Source: Alistipes sp. (GTDB taxonomy: Bacteria; Bacteroidota; Bacteroidia; Bacteroidales; Rikenellaceae). Taken from it: a stretch of DNA of 30,067 nt. Below the pieces are notes generated by a model that was not told the DNA's origin, made no database searches, and saw only the letters and a list, made by a program, of their open reading frames with translations. Position 1 is the stretch's first letter. Every line of letters starts with the position of its first letter. Positions 6,890-14,869 of this stretch are shown piece by piece. The position numbers and the translations under genes were made by a program. The stretch is from contig JAFYOF010000021.1 in assembly GCA_017560305.1 (NCBI GenBank), forward strand, positions 1-30,067, in the 5' to 3' direction.

Positions 6890-8014
6890 CTATGCGTTAA
6901 TCATCATTGGCATCAGGAGCATCAAAGTCTCGCTTGTCTGCTTGTCATCGTAAACAGGCTTGAATACGCCTGCACGGCTTGAGTCAGCCAACTCAACAAC
7001 AACGGTTGGAGTGTCGATGTTAGAGAGAATCTCCACAAGGAATGTTGACTTGAAGCCGATGGTTACCTTCTGACCCTCGTAGCTGCAAGAGATAGTCTCG
7101 TTAGCTGAAACCGAGAAGTCGATATCCTGTGCTGTGAGGTTCACGCGGTTGTCAGAGATATCCATACGGATGAGGTTGGTTGTTGGGTTAGAACATACCG
7201 CAACACGCTTGATGCCGTTCAAAAGCTCTATGCGGTCAACCAACACCTTGTTAGGGTTTGCTGTTGGGATAACTGCGTTGTAGTTAGGATAGTTACCCTC
7301 GATAAGGCGGCACACCAACTTGAAGTTCTTGAGCTGGAATGTAACATTCTTTGCGTCGAATGTAACCTCCACAGCATCCTCCTCCTTTGCCAGAAGGTTT
7401 CTCAGAAGGTTTGATGGCTTCTTTGGCAGGATGAACGAAGCGGTGAAGTCGTTGCTCTGCTCGGCAGCGTACTTAACGAGCTTGTGAGCGTCGGTAGCCA
7501 CAAATGTGAGTGTATCTGGCTGGAAGTCGAAGTAGATACCATTCATCACAGGGCGCAACTCGTCGTCGGCTGTTGCGAAGATGGTGTGGCTGATACCGCT
7601 CACCAAAGTATCTACATCCAAAGTGATAATCTTGCTCTCTGCGCCCAAAGTCTGAACCGATGGGTAGCTGACAGCGCTTGCGCCAGGGATTGAGAGGTGA
7701 CCGCTTGCCCAAGTGATCTTGATCTCCCAAGTGGTGTCATTCACCTCGATTGTAAGAGGCATCTCGGCGAACTCCTTCAATGAGTCGAGCATCAACTTTG
7801 CTGGGGCTGCGATTGTACCCTCTTGCTCTACATTGTCCACCTTGATTGAACCGATGAGAGTTGTCTCCAAATCTGATGTTGTAACTGTCAACTCACCATT
7901 CTTGAGCTCCATAAGGAAGTGCTCCAGAATTGGGAGTGAACACTTGTTGCTGATAACCTTACCTGTGGTCGCCAAAAGCGACAAAAGTGCTGAACTTGAT
8001 ACTGTAAATTTCAT
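6890..8014 (-). CDS. dnaN: DNA polymerase III sliding clamp (beta subunit)
   Basis: This 374-residue ring-forming clamp tethers DNA polymerase III and repair enzymes to DNA. It shows the three-domain DnaN layout: MKFTVSSSALLSLLATTGKVISNK and PILEHFLMELKNGELTVTTSDLE at the start, ATDAHKLVKYA in the middle domain, CRLIEGNYPNY at the start of the third, and the C-terminal LLMPMMINA, the usual hydrophobic protein-binding pocket end. Length is normal (about 365-375). In many bacteria dnaN follows dnaA. Here it sits between a nucleoside phosphorylase and an exonuclease with no dnaA in view, so it gives no sign of a nearby replication origin. It starts 45 bases after the nucleoside phosphorylase stop, in an AT-rich spacer. 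Confidence 0.96.
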   Translation of the reverse strand: MKFTVSSSALLSLLATTGKVISNKCSLPILEHFLMELKNGELTVTTSDLETTLIGSIKVDNVEQEGTIAAPAKLMLDSLKEFAEMPLTIEVNDTTWEIKITWASGHLSIPGASAVSYPSVQTLGAESKIITLDVDTLVSGISHTIFATADDELRPVMNGIYFDFQPDTLTFVATDAHKLVKYAAEQSNDFTASFILPKKPSNLLRNLLAKEEDAVEVTFDAKNVTFQLKNFKLVCRLIEGNYPNYNAVIPTANPNKVLVDRIELLNGIKRVAVCSNPTTNLIRMDISDNRVNLTAQDIDFSVSANETISCSYEGQKVTIGFKSTFLVEILSNIDTPTVVVELADSSRAGVFKPVYDDKQTSETLMLLMPMMINA

Positions 8015-8059
8015 TGCTTAATATATTTTCGTTATTTTTTCTTGTAAAAGTCTCTGTTG

Positions 8060-8941
8060 TTAAAGTTTAGCCAAACCCTCCAGCGCCATATCAATCATTC
8101 GCTCGACATAAGGCTTGTAGTCGGTGTTTGCCTTCTTGGCTATGCGCTGGGCGATGATTGTGCACATCGTGGCGGCACGGTGTCCCATCAACGCTGCCAG
8201 ACCTGCTATCGCCGAGCCCTCCATCTCGTAGTTGGTGATGCGTCGCTCGCCGTAGCGGAACGCCTCAATCTTTGCGTTCAGCTGCTCGTCGGCGGGCTTC
8301 AGGCGCACCCATCTGCCCTGCGGAGCATAGAAACCTGGCGATGCGATTGTGATGCCCTCGATTGTGGAACTCTTGAACGCCTCCCACAACTCCTCGCTTG
8401 CATCCACGAAGTATGGGCGTGGCATCAATGGGCTCCAGTCGGTATGCTCCACGAAGGCCTCCTCCAGCTCCAGATCGCAGACATCGTTGCGGTTAGCATA
8501 GAATCCCAACAAACCATCAAAGCCGAGCGAAGTGCGCGCAAAGACAACATCCCCCACCTCAATATCCTCCTGCAGGGCGCCCGAAGTGCCCAGACGCAGA
8601 ATGGTAAGCTGGCGGTGCTGCTCCTTGACGGTGCGTGTGGAAAAATCTATGTTTGCCAAAGCATCCAGCTCGGTCATTGCGATGTCAATGTTTCCGATGC
8701 CGATGCCAGTGGAGAGAATGGTCATATGCTTACCCTTGTAACTGCCCGTAACGGAGTTAAACTCGCGATTCTCGGCGCGGCTTTCGATATGGTCGAGGCG
8801 CTTTGCGATGAGCTCAACGCGTGCAGGGTCGCCCACCAGAATGATGGTGTCGGCCAGTTGCTCGGGACGCATATGTAAATGAAAAACCGAGCCATCGGCG
8901 TTGATTATCAACTCCGAAGGCGGTATTATTCTGGATGGCAT
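8060..8941 (-). CDS. Nucleoside phosphorylase (uridine/purine phosphorylase family)
   Basis: This cytoplasmic enzyme of the trimeric/hexameric nucleoside phosphorylase I family cleaves nucleosides with phosphate to free base and pentose-1-phosphate, for salvage. Family marks are IILVGDPARVE (phosphate-binding GDPxR), STGIGIGN, LRLGTSGALQEDIEVGD, and NYEMEGSAIAGLAAL, whose EME motif contacts the ribose. The frame extends to a TTG at 8959, but I prefer the ATG at 8941 (293 residues): a GGAG lies 12 bases before it and the conserved part starts only afterwards. A well-spaced promoter lies at 8979-9009. The uridine-phosphorylase subgroup seems likeliest, but base specificity cannot be fixed by eye. 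It is divergent from glmM and first in the minus-strand series leading to dnaN. Confidence 0.88.
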   Translation of the reverse strand: MPSRIIPPSELIINADGSVFHLHMRPEQLADTIILVGDPARVELIAKRLDHIESRAENREFNSVTGSYKGKHMTILSTGIGIGNIDIAMTELDALANIDFSTRTVKEQHRQLTILRLGTSGALQEDIEVGDVVFARTSLGFDGLLGFYANRNDVCDLELEEAFVEHTDWSPLMPRPYFVDASEELWEAFKSSTIEGITIASPGFYAPQGRWVRLKPADEQLNAKIEAFRYGERRITNYEMEGSAIAGLAALMGHRAATMCTIIAQRIAKKANTDYKPYVERMIDMALEGLAKL

Positions 8942-8978
8942 ATTGTAATTTTTCTCCAATTAGCTTTTTTATATGGCA

Positions 8979-9009
8979 TAAAAGTAATATATTTACATCG
9001 AATTACAAA
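8979..9009 (-). promoter_or_regulatory. Bacteroidota-type promoter for the nucleoside phosphorylase
   Basis: On the minus strand the -33 box TTTG (9009-9006) is followed after exactly 19 bp by TACTTTTA (8986-8979), seven of eight positions of the -7 consensus TAnnTTTG. This predicts a transcript start near 8972, about 30 bases before the chosen ATG at 8941. The call rests on the published Bacteroides consensus and on spacing. Confidence 0.65.
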
Positions 9010-9058
9010 AAAATATTCGCTTTTTTTTATATAGAGTATAACTTAAAACAAATATAAG

Positions 9059-10450
9059 ATGACACTGATTAAATCTATTTCGGGTATCCGTGGTACTATC
9101 GGCGGAGCATTGGGTGACAACTTGACGCCCATCGATATCGTGAAATTCACCACAGCGTATGCCCGTTTTATGAGCGAAAAGAATGAGGGTAAGCGACTTA
9201 CAATCGTGGTTGGTCGTGATGCCCGCATCTCTGGCGATATGGTGAACGACATCATCGAGGGCACGCTGCTCGGTTGTGGCGTGGATGTGATAAATGTGGG
9301 TCTTTGTACTACCCCAGGTACCGAGATGGCGGTTATCACCCACAAGGCAGATGGCGGTATCATCATCACCGCTTCTCACAACCCAAAGCAGTGGAACGCA
9401 CTGAAGCTTTTGAATGAGAAGGGCGAGTTTTTGAACGACAGCGAGGGTAAGCGTGTGCTGGCTCTTGCCGAGGATGAGAGCTACCTCTTCCCCGAGGTGG
9501 ATGCTATCGGCAAGGTGGTGTTGCGTGAGGACTTCAACCCTACTCACATCCAGCAGGTTTTAGCTCTTCCATTGGTTGATGTGGAAGCGGTTAAAGCACG
9601 CAAATTCAAAGTGGTAGTTGATGCAGTGAACTCTATCGGCGGTGTGGTGATTCCTGCACTTTTGAAGGAGCTCGGTTGTGAGGTTGTTGAACTCAACTGC
9701 ACGCCAAATGGCGAGTTTGCGCACAACCCAGAGCCTCTGCCAGAGAATCTTACCGAGATCTCAGAGGTTATCCGCCGCGAGAAGGCCGACTTGGGTGTTG
9801 TTGTTGATCCCGATGTTGACCGCTTGGCATTGGTGAATGAGGATGGAACGATGTTTGGTGAGGAGTACACCTTGGTTGCTGTGGCTGATTATATCCTCTC
9901 GCAGAAGGTGGGTAACACCGTATCAAACTTGAGCTCTTCACGCGCCTTGAGCGATGTGACCGTGGCACATGGTGGCGAGTACACCGCTGCTGCAGTTGGC
10001 GAGGTGAATGTGGTGACCAAGATGAAGGAGACTGGCGCAATCATCGGTGGCGAGGGTAACGGCGGAGTTATCTATCCCGAGTTGCACTACGGTCGCGATG
10101 CGTTGGTTGGCGTGGCGTTGTTCTTGACCTATCTGGTTAAGAAGGGATGCTCGATGACCGAGTTGCGTGCGACATACCCTGCATACTACGCTTCGAAGAA
10201 TAAGATTCAGCTCACACCAGCCATCGATGTAGATAATCTTTTACTTGAGATGAAGAGCCGTTATGCTGCTGAGCGTGTGACAGATATCGATGGCGTGAAG
10301 ATTGATTTCGCCGAGAGCTGGGCACATCTTCGCAAGTCGAACACCGAGCCTATCGTGCGCATCTACACCGAGGCGAAGTCTGCTGACGAGGCTGATGCTC
10401 TGGCGCAGAAATTTATTGCCGAGATGAAGGCAATATGCGGTTTGGAGTAG
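9059..10450 (+). CDS. glmM: Phosphoglucosamine mutase (alpha-D-phosphohexomutase, archaeal-type GlmM)
   Basis: This 463-residue cytoplasmic enzyme interconverts glucosamine-6-phosphate and glucosamine-1-phosphate on the route to UDP-GlcNAc, peptidoglycan and lipid A. The four phosphohexomutase motifs are present: catalytic phosphoserine loop IIITASHNPKQWNALK, metal loop VVDPDVDRLALV, sugar loop GGEGNGGVIYPELHYGRDA, and phosphate-binding SNTEPIVRIYTEA near the C-terminus. The GEGNGG and SNTEP forms resemble the archaeal GlmM / phosphomannomutase branch more than E. coli GlmM (GGEQSGH, SGTEP), which is common in Bacteroidota. A phosphomannomutase or phosphoglucomutase role is therefore the main alternative. 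It starts 99 bp from the divergent nucleoside phosphorylase and is followed after 50 bp by a dipeptidase on the same strand. Confidence 0.85.
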   Translation: MTLIKSISGIRGTIGGALGDNLTPIDIVKFTTAYARFMSEKNEGKRLTIVVGRDARISGDMVNDIIEGTLLGCGVDVINVGLCTTPGTEMAVITHKADGGIIITASHNPKQWNALKLLNEKGEFLNDSEGKRVLALAEDESYLFPEVDAIGKVVLREDFNPTHIQQVLALPLVDVEAVKARKFKVVVDAVNSIGGVVIPALLKELGCEVVELNCTPNGEFAHNPEPLPENLTEISEVIRREKADLGVVVDPDVDRLALVNEDGTMFGEEYTLVAVADYILSQKVGNTVSNLSSSRALSDVTVAHGGEYTAAAVGEVNVVTKMKETGAIIGGEGNGGVIYPELHYGRDALVGVALFLTYLVKKGCSMTELRATYPAYYASKNKIQLTPAIDVDNLLLEMKSRYAAERVTDIDGVKIDFAESWAHLRKSNTEPIVRIYTEAKSADEADALAQKFIAEMKAICGLE

Positions 10451-10500
10451 TCGTTGAGTAAAGGAAAAATATATTACTAATTTATAGAACATCCCATAAT

Positions 10501-11868
10501 ATGGAAAAGGTACAAAATTATATTACCGAGAACAAGGAGCGTTTCCTTGAGGAGTTGTTTGACTTGTTGCGCATCCCATCAATCAGTGCGCAGTCGGAGC
10601 ACAAGCCCGATATGGTGAAGTGCGCCGAGTGGTTGGCTGCCGCTTTGGTGAAGTCGGGTGCTGACCGTGCCGAGGTGATGCCAACCGATGGCAACCCAGT
10701 GGTTTACGCCGAGAAGATTATCGACCCAGCGGCAAAGACCGTGCTGGTGTATGGTCACTACGATGTGATGCCCGTTGACCCACGCAACTTGTGGAATACA
10801 AACCCATTTGAGCCAGAGATTAAGGATGGTCGCATCTGGGGTCGTGGCGCAGATGATGACAAGGGTCAGCTCTATATGCACGCCAAGGCTTTCGAGACGA
10901 TGTGTGAGACCGACACGCTGCCTTGCAATGTGAAGTTTATGCTTGAGGGCGAGGAGGAGATTGGCTCACCAAGCCTCTACAAGTTCTGCGAGGATAACAA
11001 GGAGTTGCTGAAGGCTGACATCATCTTGGTGTCGGATACCTCTATGATATCTATGGATACCCCATCAATCACCTGCGGTCTGCGTGGCTTGACCTATATG
11101 GAGGTAGAGGTGACTGGTCCTAACAAGGATTTGCACTCTGGTCTGTTTGGTGGCGCTGTGGCAAACCCTGCGAATGTGTTGACACGCTTGGTTGCGTCGC
11201 TCGTTGACGAGAACGGCAAGGTGACTATCCCTGGTTTCTACGATGATGTGCGCGAGCTCTCTGACGAGGAGCGCAAGGCATTCAACGAGGCGCCATTCAA
11301 CCTCGACGAGTACAAACAGGCACTCGACATCGACGATGTGGAGGGCGAGGCTGGCTACACCACTATCGAGCGCACTGGTGTGCGTCCATCACTTGATGTG
11401 AACGGCATCTGGGGCGGCTATATCGAGGAGGGTACAAAGACCGTTATCCCATCGAAGGCGTCGGCTAAAATCTCTATGCGTTTGGTGCCAAATCAGGACT
11501 TCGAGAAGATTGCCGAGTTGTTTGAGGCGCACTTCCGCGCGATTGCTCCAAAGTCGGTTAAGGTGGATGTTAAGTTCCTGCACGGTGGTGCTCCTTATGT
11601 GTCGCCAACCGATATGGCGGCTTACAAGGCGGCTGAGCAGGCTATCGTTGATACATTTGGCAAGAAACCATTGCCATTCTACTCTGGCGGCTCTATTCCA
11701 ATCATCAGCGGTTTTGAGCGCATCTTGGGCATCAAGTCATTGCTTATCGGCTTCGGCTTGAGTGAGGATGCCATTCACTCGCCAAACGAGAGCTACGGCT
11801 TGGATCAGTTTGATAAGGGTGTTCGCACAATACCTTATTTCTATAAGCACTTTGCTGAGGCTGAATAA
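10501..11868 (+). CDS. M20-family dipeptidase
   Basis: This 455-residue zinc metallopeptidase of family M20 (CNDP-like) is probably cytosolic, as no signal peptide is seen. Metal and catalytic residues are in place: H86 and D88 in YGHYDVMPV, bridging D119 in GRGADDDKG, catalytic E151 with ligand E152 in LEGEEEIGS, D179 in LVSDT, and a late histidine in EDAIHSPNESYG. The insertion lid/dimerisation domain lies between about residues 200 and 380, with the DLHSG histidine that completes the active site across the dimer. Length and motifs are typical of the peptidases of this group that trim dipeptides. It is co-directional with glmM (50-bp gap) and ends before a strong terminator. Peptide specificity is not predictable from sequence alone. 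Confidence 0.92.
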   Translation: MEKVQNYITENKERFLEELFDLLRIPSISAQSEHKPDMVKCAEWLAAALVKSGADRAEVMPTDGNPVVYAEKIIDPAAKTVLVYGHYDVMPVDPRNLWNTNPFEPEIKDGRIWGRGADDDKGQLYMHAKAFETMCETDTLPCNVKFMLEGEEEIGSPSLYKFCEDNKELLKADIILVSDTSMISMDTPSITCGLRGLTYMEVEVTGPNKDLHSGLFGGAVANPANVLTRLVASLVDENGKVTIPGFYDDVRELSDEERKAFNEAPFNLDEYKQALDIDDVEGEAGYTTIERTGVRPSLDVNGIWGGYIEEGTKTVIPSKASAKISMRLVPNQDFEKIAELFEAHFRAIAPKSVKVDVKFLHGGAPYVSPTDMAAYKAAEQAIVDTFGKKPLPFYSGGSIPIISGFERILGIKSLLIGFGLSEDAIHSPNESYGLDQFDKGVRTIPYFYKHFAEAE

Positions 11869-11888
11869 GTCTGCTGAAAGCATACAAA

Positions 11889-11918
11889 AAGCGGGATTCT
11901 CATTCGAGAGTCCCGCTT
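11889..11918. terminator. Bidirectional intrinsic terminator between the dipeptidase and potD
   Basis: Arms AAGCGGGATTCTC and GAGAGTCCCGCTT surround the loop ATTC. They pair over 13 positions with one mismatch, flanked by an A-run on the left and a T-rich stretch on the right. It serves the convergent dipeptidase (plus) and pot operon (minus). Confidence 0.88.
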
Positions 11919-11934
11919 CTTTATCACTACCCTG

Positions 11935-13248
11935 CTACCATCTTCTGCGGCGCTGGCGGCGTTGCTTGACTTTGCGCATCACGCCTACAACAATCATCAC
12001 CGCAAATGAGAGCAAGATGAAAATCACCATCCAGTTATTGAGGTTGTCACCCTTCACTCTCGACCACATCTCCAGCAGCGCCTCTGTTCGTGGGCCGCTG
12101 TCGTGCATCATTGCGCAGCGCTCAATAACGCTACGGTCGGGATAGATCACTGGGTTGATGACCACGCTGTCGGCACCCTCGCCGAAGAAGTAAGTCAAAT
12201 CCTGAGCCTCCTCATAGCCCGCCTCCACGGCAGCCTCCGACATATACTCCATAACCTCCTGCGAGCCATTGCTGCTCACATATCCCGACGCATCCATATT
12301 GCGGATGGCATTCTCGGGCTTGCACATAAAGTTGATGAAGTATGACGCAGCCTTCACATTCTTGGCGTACTTTGGAATCACCCAACCGTCAAACCATACG
12401 ATACTACCCTCCTCGGGTACGATATAGTCCAGCTCGACATCCACGGCGCGAGCCTCATCAATAGCCCACACGGCGTCACCGCTCCACGAGAGGTTCAGCC
12501 ACGCCTTCTCCTTGGTCATAATCTCCTTGCCGAAATCAGCCTCCCAGCCCGCAACATAGGGCTTCGCCTTCTTCAGCAGAGCCTCCACGACGGCGATAGA
12601 CTCGTCGGATGAGTCGTGCATCAGGTCGTCCATCTCCACCTCGCCGCTTACAATCTTGTCGTGGTTGGCGTAGATAAGCAGTGGGCTGTATACATCACGG
12701 AAGGCATCCTTAATGAGGAGCTTCTTGTTGAACTTCGGATTCCACAAGGCGCTCCACGAACTGACCTCCTCACGGCTCACATACTTTGGATTGTAGAGGA
12801 AACCAGTTGTACCCCACATATAACCCACGGCGTAGTCGTTAGGGTTCTTGCCGTTGCCGTCGATGCTCGAAAAGACATCACGGATGTATGGCGAGATGTT
12901 CTCGATGTAGTTTGGTGTAGAGCCGAAGTTTTGGTCGATAGGCAGCAGTAAATCATTCTCCAGCATACGCTCGATGATATACTCCGATGGGCACACCACA
13001 TCGAAATCCTCCTTGCCGCGCTCAATCTTGGCGAGCATAATCTCGTTGATGTCGAACAACTGGTAGATGACTGTCACCTCCTCGCCCGTCTGCTCCTTGT
13101 ACCACTCCTCGAACTCGCCGAGCAACTCCTCGTCGATGTAGTCCGCCCAGTTATAGACCTTGAGTATCTGGCTGCGACTGTCCTCGTGAGAGCAGCCTGT
13201 CGCCACCCACATCATTGCGATGGCGAAAATTAGAAATATTCTCTTCAT
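11935..13248 (-). CDS. potD: Polyamine-type ABC transporter substrate-binding lipoprotein with C-terminal membrane helix
   Basis: This is the periplasmic receptor of a spermidine/putrescine-type ABC importer. The protein is 437 residues; E. coli PotD is about 348. It has a lipoprotein signal with lipobox VATGC (C19). The PotD fold begins at LKVYNWADYIDEELL and continues with DVVCPSEYIIERM, MWGTTGFLYNP, LNLSWSGDAVWA and VWFDGWVIPKYAKN. The odd part is the end: after the binding fold a linker leads into a strongly hydrophobic helix at about 406-426 (WMVIFILLSFAVMIVVGVM), followed by a tail rich in arginine and lysine. Such a tail fits a cytoplasmic anchor, so the receptor may be held at the inner membrane at both ends. 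It overlaps potC by one base (TAATG). Substrate class is inferred from similarity and neighbours; the individual polyamine is not known. Confidence 0.88.
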   Translation of the reverse strand: MKRIFLIFAIAMMWVATGCSHEDSRSQILKVYNWADYIDEELLGEFEEWYKEQTGEEVTVIYQLFDINEIMLAKIERGKEDFDVVCPSEYIIERMLENDLLLPIDQNFGSTPNYIENISPYIRDVFSSIDGNGKNPNDYAVGYMWGTTGFLYNPKYVSREEVSSWSALWNPKFNKKLLIKDAFRDVYSPLLIYANHDKIVSGEVEMDDLMHDSSDESIAVVEALLKKAKPYVAGWEADFGKEIMTKEKAWLNLSWSGDAVWAIDEARAVDVELDYIVPEEGSIVWFDGWVIPKYAKNVKAASYFINFMCKPENAIRNMDASGYVSSNGSQEVMEYMSEAAVEAGYEEAQDLTYFFGEGADSVVINPVIYPDRSVIERCAMMHDSGPRTEALLEMWSRVKGDNLNNWMVIFILLSFAVMIVVGVMRKVKQRRQRRRRW

Positions 13249-14054
13249 TACTTCAACTCCTTCTCCTTGGCTTTTTGCGCACGCTGTGCACGCACATTGA
13301 TAGTTATCAGAAGCAACAATACTGTGACAAAGATGATTGTCGATAGAGGTCGCAACTCAGGTGTAAGACCACCCTTGCGCGCATCGGCGTAGATGTAGGT
13401 CGAGAGTGTCTCCAGACCCTCGGTGCCGATTGTAAAGATTGTCACAGCAAAGTCGTCAATCGAAAGCGTGAACGCCAAAATAAAACCGCTAATCATACCT
13501 GGCTTAATCTCTGGCATAAGCACCTTGCGGAGTGCCTGACCAGGCGTAGCGCCGAGGTCGAGTGCCGCCTCGTAGATGTTAGGATTCATCTGCTGGAGGC
13601 GTGGCATAACGCACAACACCACATAAGGCGTACAGAATGTCACATGCGCCAGAATAACGGTCGCATAGCCCTGTGTGATGCCGAGGCTCACGAACAAAAG
13701 GAACAACGAGATACCAGTGATAATATCGGGATTGAGCATCGGGATATTATTCAGCGTGTTCATAATCATCTTCTGGCGGTTGCGAAGGTTGAAGATACCA
13801 ATCGCGGCGATACTACCCAGCACGGTAGCAATCGCAGCCGAGACGATAGCGATTATAAATGTATTCTCAATAGCACTCAACAACGAGTGGTGCACGCCGC
13901 CCGAAAAGAGCGAGGTGTAGAGTTTTGTCGAAAAACCGGTCCAGTTACCCAGCACCTTCGCCTCGGTGAACGAGAAGATGGCGATAATCAGGATGGGCGC
14001 ATACAACATAGCGAGCAGAAGCCAGAGGTATGCCTGTGCAAAAAACTTCTTCAT
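13248..14054 (-). CDS. potC: Polyamine-type ABC transporter permease PotC
   Basis: This 268-residue inner-membrane permease subunit pairs with PotB to form the translocation path. It has six predicted transmembrane segments, a short N-terminal stretch (MKKFFAQAYLWLLLAMLYAPILIIAIFSF) and the EAA loop coupling it to the ATPase, here EAALDLGATPGQALRKVLMPEIKPG. The FTLSIDDFAVTIF segment after the EAA loop is typical of PotC. It overlaps potB by one base (TGATG) and potD by one base, so the subunits are made in step. The length matches E. coli PotC (264). Confidence 0.93.
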   Translation of the reverse strand: MKKFFAQAYLWLLLAMLYAPILIIAIFSFTEAKVLGNWTGFSTKLYTSLFSGGVHHSLLSAIENTFIIAIVSAAIATVLGSIAAIGIFNLRNRQKMIMNTLNNIPMLNPDIITGISLFLLFVSLGITQGYATVILAHVTFCTPYVVLCVMPRLQQMNPNIYEAALDLGATPGQALRKVLMPEIKPGMISGFILAFTLSIDDFAVTIFTIGTEGLETLSTYIYADARKGGLTPELRPLSTIIFVTVLLLLITINVRAQRAQKAKEKELK

Positions 14055-14845
14055 CAGATGATACCTTCGTTATTGGTTTGCTCCTCGCTGTCGCTGAAGA
14101 GATTGGTGGCAAAGATGATCACCAACATAATGAGCGACAAGGCTGCACCATAGTTCCACATTCCGTTATTGATGTTCTCCTGGATAGTTGTACCAAAGAG
14201 TTTGATATTATTCATCGTGAGCAACTCCGCGATGGCGAAGGTCGAGATTGTAGGCATAAATACCATCATCACGCCACTCATCACGCCTGGCATCGAGAGC
14301 GGAGCCACCACCTTCGTAAAGACCGTCATCGGGCTGGCACCCAAGTCCTGCGCCGCCTCGATATAACTGTGGTCCATCTTCTGCAAGGTGTTGTAGATTG
14401 GGTATATCATAAACGGCAGGAAGTTATAGACCATACCGAATATGAGTGCCCCCTCGCCCAGCGGCAGCCGCAGAAAGTCAAACAGCGCGACCGTTGCCAG
14501 CGTACGCACCAGAATGTTAATCCACATAGGCAGGATGAAGAGCACCACCATCACCTTCGAGCGACACAACTCCGAATTGCTCAGGATGTACGCCGCAGGA
14601 TAGCCCAGCAGGATGCAGAGCACTGTGGTGATGATTGCCACGCCAATCGAATATACGAATGTGTTTGCTGCCTCGGGACTTGAGATGAACTTCGAGAAGT
14701 TCTTGAGCGTGAAGTTGCCCTCCGCGTCCTGAAAGGCGTAGAGGAAAATCAGCGCCAGCGGCAACACTACGAATATGAGCAGGAAGATGAAGTATGGGAA
14801 ACTCCAACTGCCTCGCTTCATAAATATGTTAGATAACCATTTCAT
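14054..14845 (-). CDS. potB: Polyamine-type ABC transporter permease PotB
   Basis: This is the first permease subunit of the importer, 263 residues, with six predicted membrane helices. The N-terminus carries SWSFPYFIFLLIFVVLPLAL, and the ATPase-coupling EAA loop is EAAQDLGASPMTVFTKVVAPLSMPG. ILPMWINILVRTLA is typical of PotB-like permeases. Its start lies 24 bases after potA. Somewhat shorter than E. coli PotB (about 275), but no motif is missing. Confidence 0.93.
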   Translation of the reverse strand: MKWLSNIFMKRGSWSFPYFIFLLIFVVLPLALIFLYAFQDAEGNFTLKNFSKFISSPEAANTFVYSIGVAIITTVLCILLGYPAAYILSNSELCRSKVMVVLFILPMWINILVRTLATVALFDFLRLPLGEGALIFGMVYNFLPFMIYPIYNTLQKMDHSYIEAAQDLGASPMTVFTKVVAPLSMPGVMSGVMMVFMPTISTFAIAELLTMNNIKLFGTTIQENINNGMWNYGAALSLIMLVIIFATNLFSDSEEQTNNEGII

Positions 14846-14869
14846 TTCTTATGCTGAAACCTTTTCAGA

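Noticed and set aside
6890..8014. dnaN as a sign of a nearby replication origin
   Set aside because: No dnaA, DnaA boxes or AT-rich unwinding region were seen around it, and its neighbours are not the usual origin genes.
8057..8878. 273-codon open frame on the plus strand opposite the nucleoside phosphorylase gene
   Set aside because: It is fully covered by a well-supported gene on the other strand, and its translation is cysteine- and histidine-rich with no motif. It reflects codon bias of the real gene.
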